From Haloarchaeobius amylolyticus (lineage in GTDB: Archaea; Halobacteriota; Halobacteria; Halobacteriales; Natrialbaceae): a stretch of 64,000 nucleotides of DNA. The stretch is from contig NZ_JANHDH010000001.1 of NCBI RefSeq assembly GCF_026616195.1, forward strand, positions 1,426,001 to 1,490,000, written 5' to 3'. The notes under the pieces are model-generated. The model did not search any database, was not told where the DNA came from, and saw nothing but the letters and a program-made list of their open reading frames with translations. This document shows, one piece after another, positions 16,766 to 25,688 of the stretch (positions are counted from its first letter, which is position 1; each line of letters starts with the position of its first letter). Both the position numbers and the translations under genes were made by a program.

Positions 16766-17962
16766 GTGTCCCCGCCCCGCCCCTCCCGCCCCGTGTTCAA
16801 GTACTACGCCTACAAGGCGACGGCCTCGGTGGGGCTCTCCATCCCGGTCTGGGTGCTGTTCCTCCGCGCCAACGGCCTGAGCTTCACCGAGATCATGGTG
16901 CTCGACGCCATCTGGTGGGTCGGCATCACGCTGGGCGAGGTCCCCACGGGCTGGGTCGGCGACCGCATCGGCTGGAAGAACAGCCTCGTCGTCGGCAACG
17001 CCCTCCGGGCTGTCGCCGTCGTCGCGATGGGAGCCTCGGGCACCTTCTGGGCGCTCGCGGGCATCTACCTGCTGTGGGCGCTCGGGTCGACCCTCCAGTC
17101 CGGCAGCACCGACGCCTGGCTCTACGAGGTGCTCGACCGCGGCGATGACGGCGACACCGACGACTTCACCGGCATCCGGGGGCGCGGACAGTCGCTGACG
17201 CTGGCCTTCGGCGCGGCCGGCGCGGTCGCGGGCGGCTACCTCGGCGAGGTGAGCCTGCGCTGGCCCTTCTACGCGACCGGCGTGCTCTGGACACTCGGCG
17301 TGCTCGTCCTGCTGACGTTCCCCAGCGTCTCGGTCGACGACGACGACCGCATCACCGCCGCCGACGCCATCCCGGTCCTGCGCGAGCGCCTGCTCTCGGT
17401 CGAGTTGCGCGGGTTCGTCCTCTGGGTCGCGGTCGTGCTCGCCGTCGCGAGCGCGACCAGCCGCCTCACCCAGCCGGTCGCGGTCGACCTCGGCGTCCCA
17501 CAGGCGTGGCTCGGCTGGCTCTACGGCGGGTTCACGCTACTCGCCGCCGGCGCCAGCTACCGGGCCGGCTGGATTCGGGAGCGCTTCGGCCTGCTGGGCT
17601 GGGTGACCGTCGCGCCCGCCGTGCTCGGGGTCACGCTGGCGGTGGTGCTGGTGGCGCCGGTCGCCGCCCTGCCCGCGTTCGTGCTCCTCCGGGCGGTCAA
17701 GGCGCCGACGAGCACCCTCGCCACCCAGTACGTCAACGACCGCATCGAGACCGCGGGCCGGGCGACGGTCCTCTCTGGCGTCTCGATGGTGAACGCCGTG
17801 GTCGCCATCCCCTTCGGGGTGGCCGTCGGCCGGGTCGCCGACGCCTCGCAGTACCTCTCGCTCGGGCTGGCCGGCCTCGCGCTGGTGCTGCTCGCGGGGG
17901 TCGCGTCGCTGCGGCTCGCGGGGAGCGTGACCGACGTTCGCGCGGCCCAGGAGGCCGACTGA
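16766..17962 (+). CDS. MFS transporter
   Basis: 398 residues, 12 predicted membrane segments in two halves. The MFS loop motif between segments 2 and 3 is GEVPTGWVGDRIGWKN. The central loop is acidic (VSVDDDDR). Resembles drug/solute efflux members but the substrate is not readable. GTG 16766 is chosen from promoter spacing. Convergent with the phosphoglycerate mutase gene. Confidence 0.88.
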   Translation: MSPPRPSRPVFKYYAYKATASVGLSIPVWVLFLRANGLSFTEIMVLDAIWWVGITLGEVPTGWVGDRIGWKNSLVVGNALRAVAVVAMGASGTFWALAGIYLLWALGSTLQSGSTDAWLYEVLDRGDDGDTDDFTGIRGRGQSLTLAFGAAGAVAGGYLGEVSLRWPFYATGVLWTLGVLVLLTFPSVSVDDDDRITAADAIPVLRERLLSVELRGFVLWVAVVLAVASATSRLTQPVAVDLGVPQAWLGWLYGGFTLLAAGASYRAGWIRERFGLLGWVTVAPAVLGVTLAVVLVAPVAALPAFVLLRAVKAPTSTLATQYVNDRIETAGRATVLSGVSMVNAVVAIPFGVAVGRVADASQYLSLGLAGLALVLLAGVASLRLAGSVTDVRAAQEAD

Positions 17963-17970
17963 GAGGAGAA

Positions 17971-17984
17971 CTGGCGGACGCCAG
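17971..17984. terminator. Hairpin between convergent genes
   Basis: CTGGCG-GA-CGCCAG in the 30-base gap between the MFS gene and gpmI; its symmetry could end transcription from both sides. Confidence 0.35.
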
Positions 17985-17992
17985 CGACTCGC

Positions 17993-19573
17993 CTACTCGT
18001 CGTCGAGCAGGTCGGCCTGCTGTCGCTGCCGGTCGGCCGGGCGCCCGGACTGCTCGGGGACGAGCAGGCTCTCGCCGGTCATCGCGGCCGGTTGCTGGAC
18101 GCCGACCAGCGAGAGCAACGTGGGTGCGATGTCACAGAGCGACCCGCCCTCGCGCACCTGCTTCCCGCCGCCGTCGCCGCCCGGCGTGGTGTAGATGAAG
18201 GGCACGTCGTTGTAGGTGTGAGCCGTGTGCGGGTCCTCCTCGGTGCCCATGTCGTCGGCGTTGCCGTGGTCGGCCGTGACGAGCACGTGCCCGCCCGCGG
18301 CCCGGACCGCGGCCTCCAGCCGCCCGAGTTGCACGTCGACAGCCTCGACCGCCTCGACGGCGGCGCGGTAGTCGCCCGTGTGCCCGACCATGTCGGGGTT
18401 CGCGTAGTTCAGCACGAGCACGTCCGGGTCGGTCGTCGCGATGCGCCGGACCGCGGTCTCGGTGAGTTCGTCGGCGCTCATCGCCGGCGTCGCGTCGTAG
18501 GTCGGCACGTCCGGGCTCTCGATGATCTCGCGGCTCTCGCCCTCGAAGGCGACCTCGCGGCCGCCGTTCAGGAAGTAGGTGACGTGGGCGTACTTCTCCG
18601 ACTCGGCCATCCGGAGCTGAGTCTTGCCCGCGTTCGAGAGCACCTCGCCGAGCACGTCCTCGGGCTCGTGGGGCTCGAACGCGACCGGGAACTCGAACGT
18701 CTGGTCGTACTCCGTCATCGTGACGAGGCGCGTCTCCGGCGGTTCGGGCCAGTCCTCCTCGGGCTCGACCGCCTGGAGCATCCGGACGAGCTGGCGGGCG
18801 CGGTCCGACCGGAAGTTGAAGAAGATGACCGCATCACCGTCCTCCAGACCGGCGTGCCCGCCCACCGTCGTCGCCTCCACGAACTCGTCGGTGTCGCCGC
18901 GCTCGTAGCTCTCCTGCACCGCCTCGACCGCGCTGTCGGCGTGGTGGGGTGCCTCGCGCTCCACGATGGCGTCGTAGGCCATGCGGGTGCGCTCCCAGTT
19001 CTGGTCGCGGTCCATCGCGTAGTAGCGCCCGCAGACCGTCGCGACGTTCCCCGTGCCGTACTGCTGGACGTGTGCTTCCAGGTCGGCGAGGTAGGACTCG
19101 CCCCCCTGGGGTGCGGTGTCGCGGCCGTCCGTGAAGGCGTGGGTGACCGCCGGGACCTCGCGCTCGGTCGCCATCTCGATGAGCGCGTGGAGGTGGCGCT
19201 GCGAGGAGTGGACGCCGCCGTCGCTGACGAGGCCCATGAGGTGGACCCGGCCCCCGTTATCGTCGGCGTACTCGAACGCCGAGGCCAGCGCCTCGTTGTC
19301 GAAGAAGGAGCCGTCGTCGATGGCGTCCTCGATGCGGGTGTACTCCTGCATGACGACCCGGCCCGCCCCGATGTTGAGGTGGCCGACCTCGGAGTTGCCC
19401 ATCTGGCCGTCGGGGAGGCCGACCCGCCGGCCCGCGACCGACAGCCGGCCGTACGCCCCGGTTCGCCTGAGCCGGTCGAAGACGGGTGTGTGCGCTGCTG
19501 CGACCGCGTCGCGATGGTCGCCGGGGTCGTCGTTGAGCCCCCAGCCGTCGAGGATGATGAGTGCCGCGTCCAT
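17993..19573 (-). CDS. gpmI: Phosphoglycerate mutase, 2,3-BPG-independent
   Basis: 526 residues. Interconverts 3- and 2-phosphoglycerate in glycolysis/gluconeogenesis; alkaline-phosphatase superfamily with two metal ions. The phosphorylated Ser lies in GQMGNSEVGHLNIGAGR. Other signatures: LIILDGWG at the N-terminus, HAFTDGRDTAPQG, FFNFRSDRARQL, the metal motif NYANPDMVGHTGDY, and VTADHGNAD. Full length (bacterial enzymes are about 510 residues), with an acidic C-terminal tail. Cytoplasmic. Confidence 0.97.
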   Translation of the reverse strand: MDAALIILDGWGLNDDPGDHRDAVAAAHTPVFDRLRRTGAYGRLSVAGRRVGLPDGQMGNSEVGHLNIGAGRVVMQEYTRIEDAIDDGSFFDNEALASAFEYADDNGGRVHLMGLVSDGGVHSSQRHLHALIEMATEREVPAVTHAFTDGRDTAPQGGESYLADLEAHVQQYGTGNVATVCGRYYAMDRDQNWERTRMAYDAIVEREAPHHADSAVEAVQESYERGDTDEFVEATTVGGHAGLEDGDAVIFFNFRSDRARQLVRMLQAVEPEEDWPEPPETRLVTMTEYDQTFEFPVAFEPHEPEDVLGEVLSNAGKTQLRMAESEKYAHVTYFLNGGREVAFEGESREIIESPDVPTYDATPAMSADELTETAVRRIATTDPDVLVLNYANPDMVGHTGDYRAAVEAVEAVDVQLGRLEAAVRAAGGHVLVTADHGNADDMGTEEDPHTAHTYNDVPFIYTTPGGDGGGKQVREGGSLCDIAPTLLSLVGVQQPAAMTGESLLVPEQSGRPADRQRQQADLLDDE

Positions 19574-20164
19574 GTCAGAGGGGTCGCGGGTCGGTACAAA
19601 GAAAGGTTCGTTCGCGACAGTGAGATGGTGAGGGTTCGCGTGTCGCTATCGGTGGTGGGTTTCGGGCGGGAGCTCGCGTCGAGACGGTCGGTTACGACGA
19701 GCAACCAGCTCGCGCTGGCGGCATGGAGACCGCACCACAGCCTCCCCAGCCGACTCCCTTCGCTTCGTTTCACTTCGCTCCAGTCGTCCCTCGCGCGTTG
19801 GCGGGCGGACGAGAACCGCCCGCCTGCACACGCCAGACCGGGTGGCCGAGTGCAGACGCTCGACTGGCCAGCCGGGTGGCGCGCGCTGGTGAGCGTGTCG
19901 AAGACCGCGAGCAGAACTCGCGCGAGGGACGAGACGCGCAGGCGAAGCCGAGCATCGAAGTCGGCTGGGGAGAGTGTGGCTGCGGTGCTGTGCGGTGGCG
20001 GTCACCATGCCGCCAGTGCGAGTGACCTGCGCGTCGAACCTGACCCTGTGAGCAACTCCAACCCGGTCCGGCCCAGTGAACAACACGAACCCGGCCCAGC
20101 GAAGAACTCGAAACCGACGACCGACAGTGAGACGCGCGAATCCAGCCACCCACAGACCGACTCG
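19574..20164. repeat. 590-base gene-free stretch built on a long imperfect inverted repeat
   Basis: No gene with plausible haloarchaeal protein composition on either strand. About 19709-19755 pairs imperfectly with 19959-20024 (shared CTGGCGGCATG / CATGCCGCCAG ends and the perfect CCCCAGCCGACT / AGTCGGCTGGGG), and TCGTCCCTCGCGCG (19784-19797) pairs perfectly with 19919-19932. The centre, 19815-19910, holds smaller inverted and direct repeats (CCGGGTGG twice). From 20050 to 20160 there are short repeats of CCCGGCCCAG-like sequence. I recall similar interspersed sequence in other haloarchaeal genomes, but cannot search here. It could be a degenerate MITE-like element or encode a structured RNA. 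Confidence 0.6.
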
Positions 20165-20485
20165 TCACCCGTAGCGCGGCGTGAGACACTCGAACTCGCC
20201 GTCGCGGACCTGCACCAGACAGGTCTCCCCGGAGGACTGCTGCTGGGGCCCCGGCTGCCACTCGGTCTCGTGGCGCTCGTCGTCGTACTCGAGCGCGATG
20301 CGGTAGGCCCCGGTCGGGGGGACCCACGCCAGCGTCGCCAGCCGGTGTGGGTAGAGCCGACCCTCGTAGGTGGCCACCAGCTTGCCGGCCTCGTCGTGGA
20401 CGGTCGCCCGGACCCACAGCTCCGGCCGGTCCCGGTTCACGACGGCGATGCGCGGATAGTCCGGCGGCTCCAGGGTATTCGGCAT
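20165..20485 (-). CDS. Conserved-looking small protein, unknown function
   Basis: 106 residues, mostly beta by pattern: IAVVNRDRPELWVRATVHDE, LVATYEGRLYPHRLATLAWV, YRIALEYDD. Short, soluble, acidic, with two cysteines near the end (TCLVQVRDGEFECL). Reads like a single immunoglobulin-like or beta-sandwich domain; no family recognised. ATG 20485. Confidence 0.6.
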   Translation of the reverse strand: MPNTLEPPDYPRIAVVNRDRPELWVRATVHDEAGKLVATYEGRLYPHRLATLAWVPPTGAYRIALEYDDERHETEWQPGPQQQSSGETCLVQVRDGEFECLTPRYG

Positions 20486-20537
20486 GCGACCGTACTACAC
20501 ACTGGCGGGACAAGAAACTGGCCTCGGCGGGTCCTGC

Positions 20538-20792
20538 TCACTCGGTCGCGAACTCGGTCTGGCACTCGCCACAGACCGAGCAGTTGCCGGGGCGGGTCGG
20601 CTGGGGTGCGACGGCCCCGCACTCGTCGCAGACCATGAACAGGCGCTTCTCCGGCGGGACGCCGGCCTCGAACTCCATCTCGACCCACGCGTCCGGGTTC
20701 TCCGGGTCGTAGATGCGGACGCCGCCGTCGGTCCGCGTCCAGTCGTAGGCCGGGTCGTCCTCGGTGACCGCTTTCGCGGTTCGCTCCGTCAT
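20538..20792 (-). CDS. Small zinc-ribbon protein
   Basis: 84 residues. The C-terminal half carries two CxxC pairs, CDEC and CSVCGEC, as a treble-clef/zinc ribbon; the N-terminal half (TRTDGGVRIYDPENPDAWVE) is a conserved-looking beta patch. Such short ribbons in haloarchaea often act in protein or nucleic-acid contacts; the function here is unknown. ATG 20792 is fixed by a TATATAAAT-like box 28 bases upstream, ruling out much longer versions. Confidence 0.7.
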   Translation of the reverse strand: MTERTAKAVTEDDPAYDWTRTDGGVRIYDPENPDAWVEMEFEAGVPPEKRLFMVCDECGAVAPQPTRPGNCSVCGECQTEFATE

Positions 20793-20815
20793 CACCTCGA
20801 ACTCGCCGACCCATT

Positions 20816-20824
20816 CATATAAAT
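20816..20824 (-). promoter_or_regulatory. TATA box of the zinc-ribbon gene
   Basis: ATTTATATG on the minus strand, centred about 28 bases before ATG 20792. One of the clearest TATA boxes in the window; points to a strong leaderless promoter. Confidence 0.6.
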
Positions 20825-20906
20825 CTCTTGATAAATTTGAACACGGAATCGAGTTAACGCTCTCCCGACCGTCGGCTTTAGTACGGCAGGGCGGGTCCGG
20901 TGGGAT

Positions 20907-22160
20907 ATGACGCTGGACCCGGTGCACTTCGAGGGCATCGCGCAGCTGGCCCGCCGCATCAGGTACGACGTGGGCGAGGACGACCACCGCGACTTCGCCC
21001 GGACGGTGTGGGCCGAGTTCCTCGACCCGCTGGTCGACGACGGCCGGACGGTCCTCGAACCGCTGGGCGAACAGGGCCGCCACTCCGCGCCCATCGAGGA
21101 CGTGGCGCTGACCGACGAGCCCTTCGAGACAGTCCACGGGCTTGACTCGGGCACCATCAACCCGACCACCTTCACCAACGGGCTGGTGCTCGACATCGCC
21201 CAGGCTGCCATGTCCGCGACGCCCTCGGACCTCGAACTCCACCGGGCGCGCACCCTCGTGATGACGGTCCACACGAACGACCGGACCGTCGACGTCTCCG
21301 AGTCCGACTGGGAGATGGGCGACGAGGGCTACATCCGGTCGCAGATTCGGCAAGCCCCGCGCGTCGACCGCTTCGCCGAGGGTGTCGTCCACGCGCTGGC
21401 GCTCTACCTCGCGGAGTCGAAACACGCCCTCACGCAGGCCGAGGTGGTCGACGACCTGCTCGTCCTCGACGGGCCGCTCTACCCGAAGGGGCTGTTCAAG
21501 TGGGCCGACCGCCACCCCGAGCTGGCGGCCCTGCTGGACGAGGACGACCGGGTGCGCGAGGTCGTCTCGAACTACGTCGAACTCGTCGAGCGCTTCGTCA
21601 CCCGGGACGTCCCCCTCGTCGGCTTCGTGAAGAACCCCGCGACGAAGGTCATCACCCGGACCGTCCAGAAGAAGGGTGCACACGCCCCCTGGGTCGACGA
21701 CACCGCCTTCTTCACCCGCGTCCTCGAACGCGGCGGGTTCGACCCCGACACCGAGCAGTGGGAGCGCGACACGAACCACCTCACCTGCACGAACTGGTTC
21801 GCCTCCCGCGGCGGCGCCGACCACCCGCTCTCGACGGACGGGGACGCCCTCGGCGTGGAGCGCCGCCTCGACGACGAGGACTACGAACCCACCTTCTGTG
21901 CCATCTACGACCCACGGAACGACCTCGTCTACCGGCTCGAGGCACCCTACGCCTTCACGAAGGACGCGGCGACCCGCGAGGACCTGCGACTGTTCGCGCT
22001 GCAGGAGATCGCCGCCCGGAACGGGCCGCCCCTGGCCGTCGCGAAGGCCGACGAACTCGCGCGCATCAGCCGCGACGAGAAGCGCGCGCTCACCGCGACG
22101 CTCGAGGAGACGTTCGAGGCCCGCCGGATGCGGGACTACGACGACACGCGCTGGGACTGA
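20907..22160 (+). CDS. nurA: NurA-domain 5'-3' nuclease
   Basis: 417 residues. NurA nuclease works with the HerA translocase in resecting double-strand breaks for homologous recombination. The N-terminal NurA signature appears as VHGLDSGTINPTTFTNGLVL (about 75-94, with the metal-binding Asp), and the second acidic motif as FCAIYDPRNDLVYRLEAPYA (about 330-349). A CTTTAGTA box (about 20875-20882) is 28 bases before ATG 20907. herA lies 480 bases downstream on the same strand, with one small gene in reverse between them. Confidence 0.85.
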   Translation: MTLDPVHFEGIAQLARRIRYDVGEDDHRDFARTVWAEFLDPLVDDGRTVLEPLGEQGRHSAPIEDVALTDEPFETVHGLDSGTINPTTFTNGLVLDIAQAAMSATPSDLELHRARTLVMTVHTNDRTVDVSESDWEMGDEGYIRSQIRQAPRVDRFAEGVVHALALYLAESKHALTQAEVVDDLLVLDGPLYPKGLFKWADRHPELAALLDEDDRVREVVSNYVELVERFVTRDVPLVGFVKNPATKVITRTVQKKGAHAPWVDDTAFFTRVLERGGFDPDTEQWERDTNHLTCTNWFASRGGADHPLSTDGDALGVERRLDDEDYEPTFCAIYDPRNDLVYRLEAPYAFTKDAATREDLRLFALQEIAARNGPPLAVAKADELARISRDEKRALTATLEETFEARRMRDYDDTRWD

Positions 22161-22198
22161 GTAGGACGAGACAAGAAACCGAGAGAGAAAGACCCGAC

Positions 22199-22534
22199 TC
22201 AGGCCGTCTCCGCCTTCTGCACCGAGATGTCGACCACGTCGGGGTCCACGCCGACGCGGGCGAACTGCGTCCGGATGTGCTCCTTGGCCGCGGTCAGCGC
22301 CTGGTCCTTGGTGTCGAACCCGCGGGGCATCGGCGACTCGAAGGCGATGTGGATCTCCTCGCCGTCGACCTCCTGGACCGTCCCCCCGCTCTCGACCTCG
22401 TAGAACTCGTCGCACACCCAGACGTAGGGAGCGTCCTCGTCGGGCGCGCCGCGGAACTCCGGCGCGTCCTCCCCCCGCTCGTAGATGGTGCCGGTCAGGT
22501 CGGTCCCGGCCGCACTCCCGCGTACTAGCAACAT
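22199..22534 (-). CDS. Conserved haloarchaeal protein between nurA and herA
   Basis: 111 residues, soluble and acidic. Contains DAPYVWVCDEFYEVESGG, then a strand-helix stretch EIHIAFESPMPRGFDTKDQA and a helical C-terminus. No family function known to me (possibly DUF7113-like, weakly recalled). ATG 22534 is supported by CTTATG (22560-22565) 28 bases upstream. Its place inside the nurA-herA pair suggests, but does not show, a link to DNA repair. Confidence 0.65.
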   Translation of the reverse strand: MLLVRGSAAGTDLTGTIYERGEDAPEFRGAPDEDAPYVWVCDEFYEVESGGTVQEVDGEEIHIAFESPMPRGFDTKDQALTAAKEHIRTQFARVGVDPDVVDISVQKAETA

Positions 22535-22643
22535 GCCCAGAGAATAGGCGACGGACTCGCATAAGACCATGGCTTCACATCGCCACCGGCGCACAGGCGA
22601 CCGAGGGAAACCGGTTTCACGCCGCGATTCCTTGCGTTGGGGT

Positions 22644-24482
22644 ATGACCGACCTCGGTGACTTCGGGGACTTCGACGTCGACGACGAGTCGGCCGGTGAC
22701 GACGCGCTGGCCGAGGAGTCCACGGGGGACGACGCCCCGCAACGTGGCGACGACCAGCCGGCGAGCGACCAGCAGGCCGACGACTTCCAGCGCATGGACG
22801 TGACGCCCAGTGGCCGCGACCGCGGCATCGGGACCATCGCGGTCTCGGAGGGCCTGCGCATCGCCGAACGCGAGGAGGACACCCAGTTGCGGGCGTACGT
22901 GACGACGGGCAACCGGCCGAACGTCCGCATCGGCTCGTACCTGCTCGCGCCGTACCCCGACGGCGAGAAACTGTTCGCCCGCATCACCGGCCTGGAGTAC
23001 GCCCAGGCGTTCCACGCCGACGACGCGACCGAGATCCACGCCCGGCGGGCGATGCGCCGCGACGGCATCGACGAGGCCGACTACAAGTTCATGGCGACGC
23101 TGGAGCCGATGGCCGTCCTCTTCGACGACGAGGGTGAACTCAAACGACGGATGGTCGACCGCGTCCCCAAGCCGGAGACCATCGTCCGGGAGGCGACCGA
23201 CACCACGGAGATCAAGACCGGCCTGAAGATGCCCGAGGAGGGCGTGTTCCTGGGCCACCTCTCCGTCGGCGGCGAGAAGGTCCGCACCAACGCGGAGCCG
23301 CCGACCATCGACTACCGGCTGAAGGACGACTACGAGGCCGGCGACCCCCTCGTCTTCCGGCACACCCTCGTCGCGGGTGGCACCGGGTCCGGGAAGACCC
23401 ACGGCGCGAAGAACATCCTCCGGCAGTACCTCGCCGAGGACCGCACCTACCCGATGGAGGGCGGCCGCGACGTGCGCCCCGCGATGGTCGTCTTCGACCC
23501 GCAGGACGAGTACGCCCAGATGCACGACGACAACCCCGGGATGACCGACGAGTTCGCCCGCCGGCTCGAACGCGAGGACATCGCCCACGGCGGCATCGAC
23601 GACACCACCGCGTTCGTCCCGAAGGTCGGGCAGGCCAGCTACGCCGCCGACCACCACCGCGCCGAGCAGGTCGAGTTCACCATCCCGTTCTCGATGGTTC
23701 GCTCGCGCCCCTGGCTCGTCGCCAGTGGCGGCCTCAACGACAACCAGTATCCCGCCCTCAAGCAGCTGCTCCGGCGCTTCTTCGACCAGTACGGCAACGG
23801 CGGCACCTACTCGCAGTTCCGGTCGTTCCTCGACGACCCCGCACTCAAGGAGGAACTGCACGAGTCCGGGCGCATCCACGAGGCGACCTTCGACGCGGTC
23901 AAGCGCCGGACCTACGGCTTCGGCGACGTGTTCGACCAGAGCGCGAAGCCCATCACCGACCTCGTCCACGAGTTCGTCCGCCCGGGCGGGCTCTCGGTGG
24001 TCCCGACCTACCACGTCAACGACTCGCGGACGACCACGACCGTCGTCCTCGCGCTGGCGAGCCTGCTGGTCGACCAGAAGCTCTCGAACGACCCCGACTT
24101 CGACCGCATCAAGGAGACGCCCATGGTCCTCGGGATGGACGAGGCGCACAACTTCCTCACCGACGCCGACACCGTCCAGGCCCGCAAGGTCATCACGAAG
24201 TTCACCGAGGCCGCCAAACAGGGCCGCAAGGAGCGCCTCGGCCTGTTCCTCATCACGCAGGACCCACAGGACATCGCCGACCCGGTGTTCAAGCAGGTGA
24301 ACACGACGGTCGTCCTGAACCTCGGCGACGAGGACGCCATCAAGAGCGTCAACATCCCCGCGAACCTGGAGTCGAAGGTCCCCTACATGGAGAAGGGCCA
24401 GATGGTCGTCTACTCGCCGGACAACTCAGAACCGGTCGAGTGCATCGGGCTCTCGACGTGTGTGACGAGTCACGGGCGCTGA
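22644..24482 (+). CDS. herA: HerA ATP-dependent DNA translocase
   Basis: 612 residues. Hexameric FtsK/VirB4-like pump that drives DNA into NurA during end resection. Residues 1-55 are an acidic low-complexity tail; about 60-200 form the HAS barrel (RIGSYLLAPYPDGEKLFARI); then the RecA-type motor with Walker A GGTGSGKTH (about 248), Walker B PMVLGMDEAHNF (about 492) and a sensor/arginine-finger stretch QGRKERLGLFLITQDPQDI. ATG 22644 follows the NurA region on the same strand; the short reverse gene separates the two. Confidence 0.93.
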   Translation: MTDLGDFGDFDVDDESAGDDALAEESTGDDAPQRGDDQPASDQQADDFQRMDVTPSGRDRGIGTIAVSEGLRIAEREEDTQLRAYVTTGNRPNVRIGSYLLAPYPDGEKLFARITGLEYAQAFHADDATEIHARRAMRRDGIDEADYKFMATLEPMAVLFDDEGELKRRMVDRVPKPETIVREATDTTEIKTGLKMPEEGVFLGHLSVGGEKVRTNAEPPTIDYRLKDDYEAGDPLVFRHTLVAGGTGSGKTHGAKNILRQYLAEDRTYPMEGGRDVRPAMVVFDPQDEYAQMHDDNPGMTDEFARRLEREDIAHGGIDDTTAFVPKVGQASYAADHHRAEQVEFTIPFSMVRSRPWLVASGGLNDNQYPALKQLLRRFFDQYGNGGTYSQFRSFLDDPALKEELHESGRIHEATFDAVKRRTYGFGDVFDQSAKPITDLVHEFVRPGGLSVVPTYHVNDSRTTTTVVLALASLLVDQKLSNDPDFDRIKETPMVLGMDEAHNFLTDADTVQARKVITKFTEAAKQGRKERLGLFLITQDPQDIADPVFKQVNTTVVLNLGDEDAIKSVNIPANLESKVPYMEKGQMVVYSPDNSEPVECIGLSTCVTSHGR

Positions 24483-24558
24483 GGGCGACGGACGGAAACC
24501 GCCCGACGTATCGACCCGGGTTCCAGCCACGACACCGCGATACCGCCGACGGGAGGGG

Positions 24559-24566
24559 GATTTATG
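24559..24566 (+). promoter_or_regulatory. TATA-like box of the universal stress gene
   Basis: GATTTATG centred 29 bases before ATG 24592. Confidence 0.45.
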
Positions 24567-24591
24567 CGACAGACCGTGCTAGTCTATACCA

Positions 24592-25023
24592 ATGGCACAG
24601 CACGTCCTCGTCGCCTACGACGACTCGCCGCAGGCCGACCACGCCCTGCGGCTGGCACTCACCGAGTTCGACGACGCGGGACGGATGACGCTCCTCACCA
24701 TCATCGACCCCGCAGACGCGGGCTACAGCCGGAACCTCGCCATCCCGAGCCTCCCCGAGGAGTGGTACGAACAGCGCAAGACGGCCGCGACCGAACGCCT
24801 CGGGACCGCCCAGCGCGCCGCCGCCCAGGTCGGCGTCGACGCCGAGACGGACATCGTCGTGGGGCGGCCCGCCCGGCGCATCGTCGACTACGCGAACGAG
24901 CACGACGTGGACCACATCGTCACCGGGAGCCACGGCCGGTCCGGCGTCTCCCGGATCCTGCTCGGGAGCGTCGCCGAGGCCGTCATCAGGCACGCGGACT
25001 GTCCGGTGACGGTGGTGCGCTGA
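24592..25023 (+). CDS. UspA-family universal stress protein
   Basis: 143-residue single Usp domain, Rossmann-like, usually a dimer. N-terminal strand HVLVAYDDSPQADHAL; the C-terminal ATP-binding motif G-x2-G-x9-G-S is complete as GSHGRSGVSRILLGSVAE, followed by ADCPVTVVR. So it is probably an ATP-binding member. Stands alone, convergent with the Lrp gene. Confidence 0.93.
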   Translation: MAQHVLVAYDDSPQADHALRLALTEFDDAGRMTLLTIIDPADAGYSRNLAIPSLPEEWYEQRKTAATERLGTAQRAAAQVGVDAETDIVVGRPARRIVDYANEHDVDHIVTGSHGRSGVSRILLGSVAEAVIRHADCPVTVVR

Positions 25024-25050
25024 CCCGCACCCGGTCCGCGCTCCCGCGAC

Positions 25051-25524
25051 TCACTCCTCGCGGATGGCCTCGAATCCCGAGTACGAACTGCGGTGCGTGT
25101 TCCGGACGAGGTCCTCGTCGGAGACCTTGAGCCCGAGTTCGTCCAGTTTCTCGCCGATGCGGGTCAGGTCGTCGCCGTCGGCCCCGACGGCCCGGACGAG
25201 GACGTTCCCCTCACCGGTCATCACCTCCTGCACCTCGACGACACCGTCCACGTCGGCCGCCGCCTCGGCGAGTTCCTCACGGGTCGGAATCGGCGCCGTA
25301 CACACGATGAGGGTGAAGAGCTGGTAGCCGGCGCGCTCGTAGTCCACGTCGGCGTGATACCCCTGGAGCACCCCGTCGTCTTCGAGCCGCTGGATGCGGT
25401 TCCGGACGGTACTCGCGGAGACGTCGAGGTCGGCCGCGATGTCGCTGGAAGACGTATGCCGGGCCTCCGACTGGAGTTCGTGGAGGATGCGTCGGTCGAG
25501 GTCGTCCAGTTCTCGAATCGCCAT
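25051..25524 (-). CDS. Lrp/AsnC-family regulator
   Basis: 157 residues. N-terminal HTH (residues about 5-60): LDDLDRRILHELQSEA and SDIAADLDVSASTVRNRIQR; C-terminal RAM ligand-binding domain (about 65-140): YELFT-like strand YQLFTLIVC, then VVEVQEVMTGEGNVLVRAV with the conserved Gly-x-x-x turn. Likely an amino-acid- or metabolite-responsive regulator forming octamers. Divergent from the CBS membrane protein gene, which it may control. Confidence 0.92.
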   Translation of the reverse strand: MAIRELDDLDRRILHELQSEARHTSSSDIAADLDVSASTVRNRIQRLEDDGVLQGYHADVDYERAGYQLFTLIVCTAPIPTREELAEAAADVDGVVEVQEVMTGEGNVLVRAVGADGDDLTRIGEKLDELGLKVSDEDLVRNTHRSSYSGFEAIREE

Positions 25525-25549
25525 TTGACTACCCTCTTCGGCTGGGTAA

Positions 25550-25557
25550 GTAAAAAC
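25550..25557 (-). promoter_or_regulatory. TATA-like box of the Lrp gene
   Basis: GTTTTTAC on the minus strand, 29 bases before ATG 25524. Confidence 0.45.
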
Positions 25558-25619
25558 GTGGCCAAAGTGGCTTGTCAGAACAACACCGAGCAGCAGATTT
25601 TCTCGTTTTTCGCCAACTA

Positions 25620-25670
25620 CGTATTTAAACTACAGGACAGTCCGACACATTTTCCCGTCCCGAGCGGGAA
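25620..25670 (+). promoter_or_regulatory. Promoter and inverted repeat before the CBS membrane gene
   Basis: GTATTTAAAC (25621-25630) is a good TATA box and would start RNA near 25655, leaving a leader of about 35 bases. The leader begins with TTCCCG (25652-25657) facing CGGGAA (25665-25670), a 6-bp inverted repeat that could be an operator at the start site. Confidence 0.4.
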
Positions 25671-25688
25671 TCGGGAGCACGGACGACA

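Noticed and set aside
19646-20149. Possible 167-residue Arg/Ser/Cys-rich protein in the gpmI downstream region
   Set aside because: Composition is wrong for a halophile protein and the region is a palindromic repeat, so non-coding is more likely.
18092-20638. 848-residue frame on the plus strand opposite gpmI
   Set aside because: Antisense to a well-conserved enzyme; Arg/Val/His-rich translation with no domain, a typical result of GC-rich third positions.
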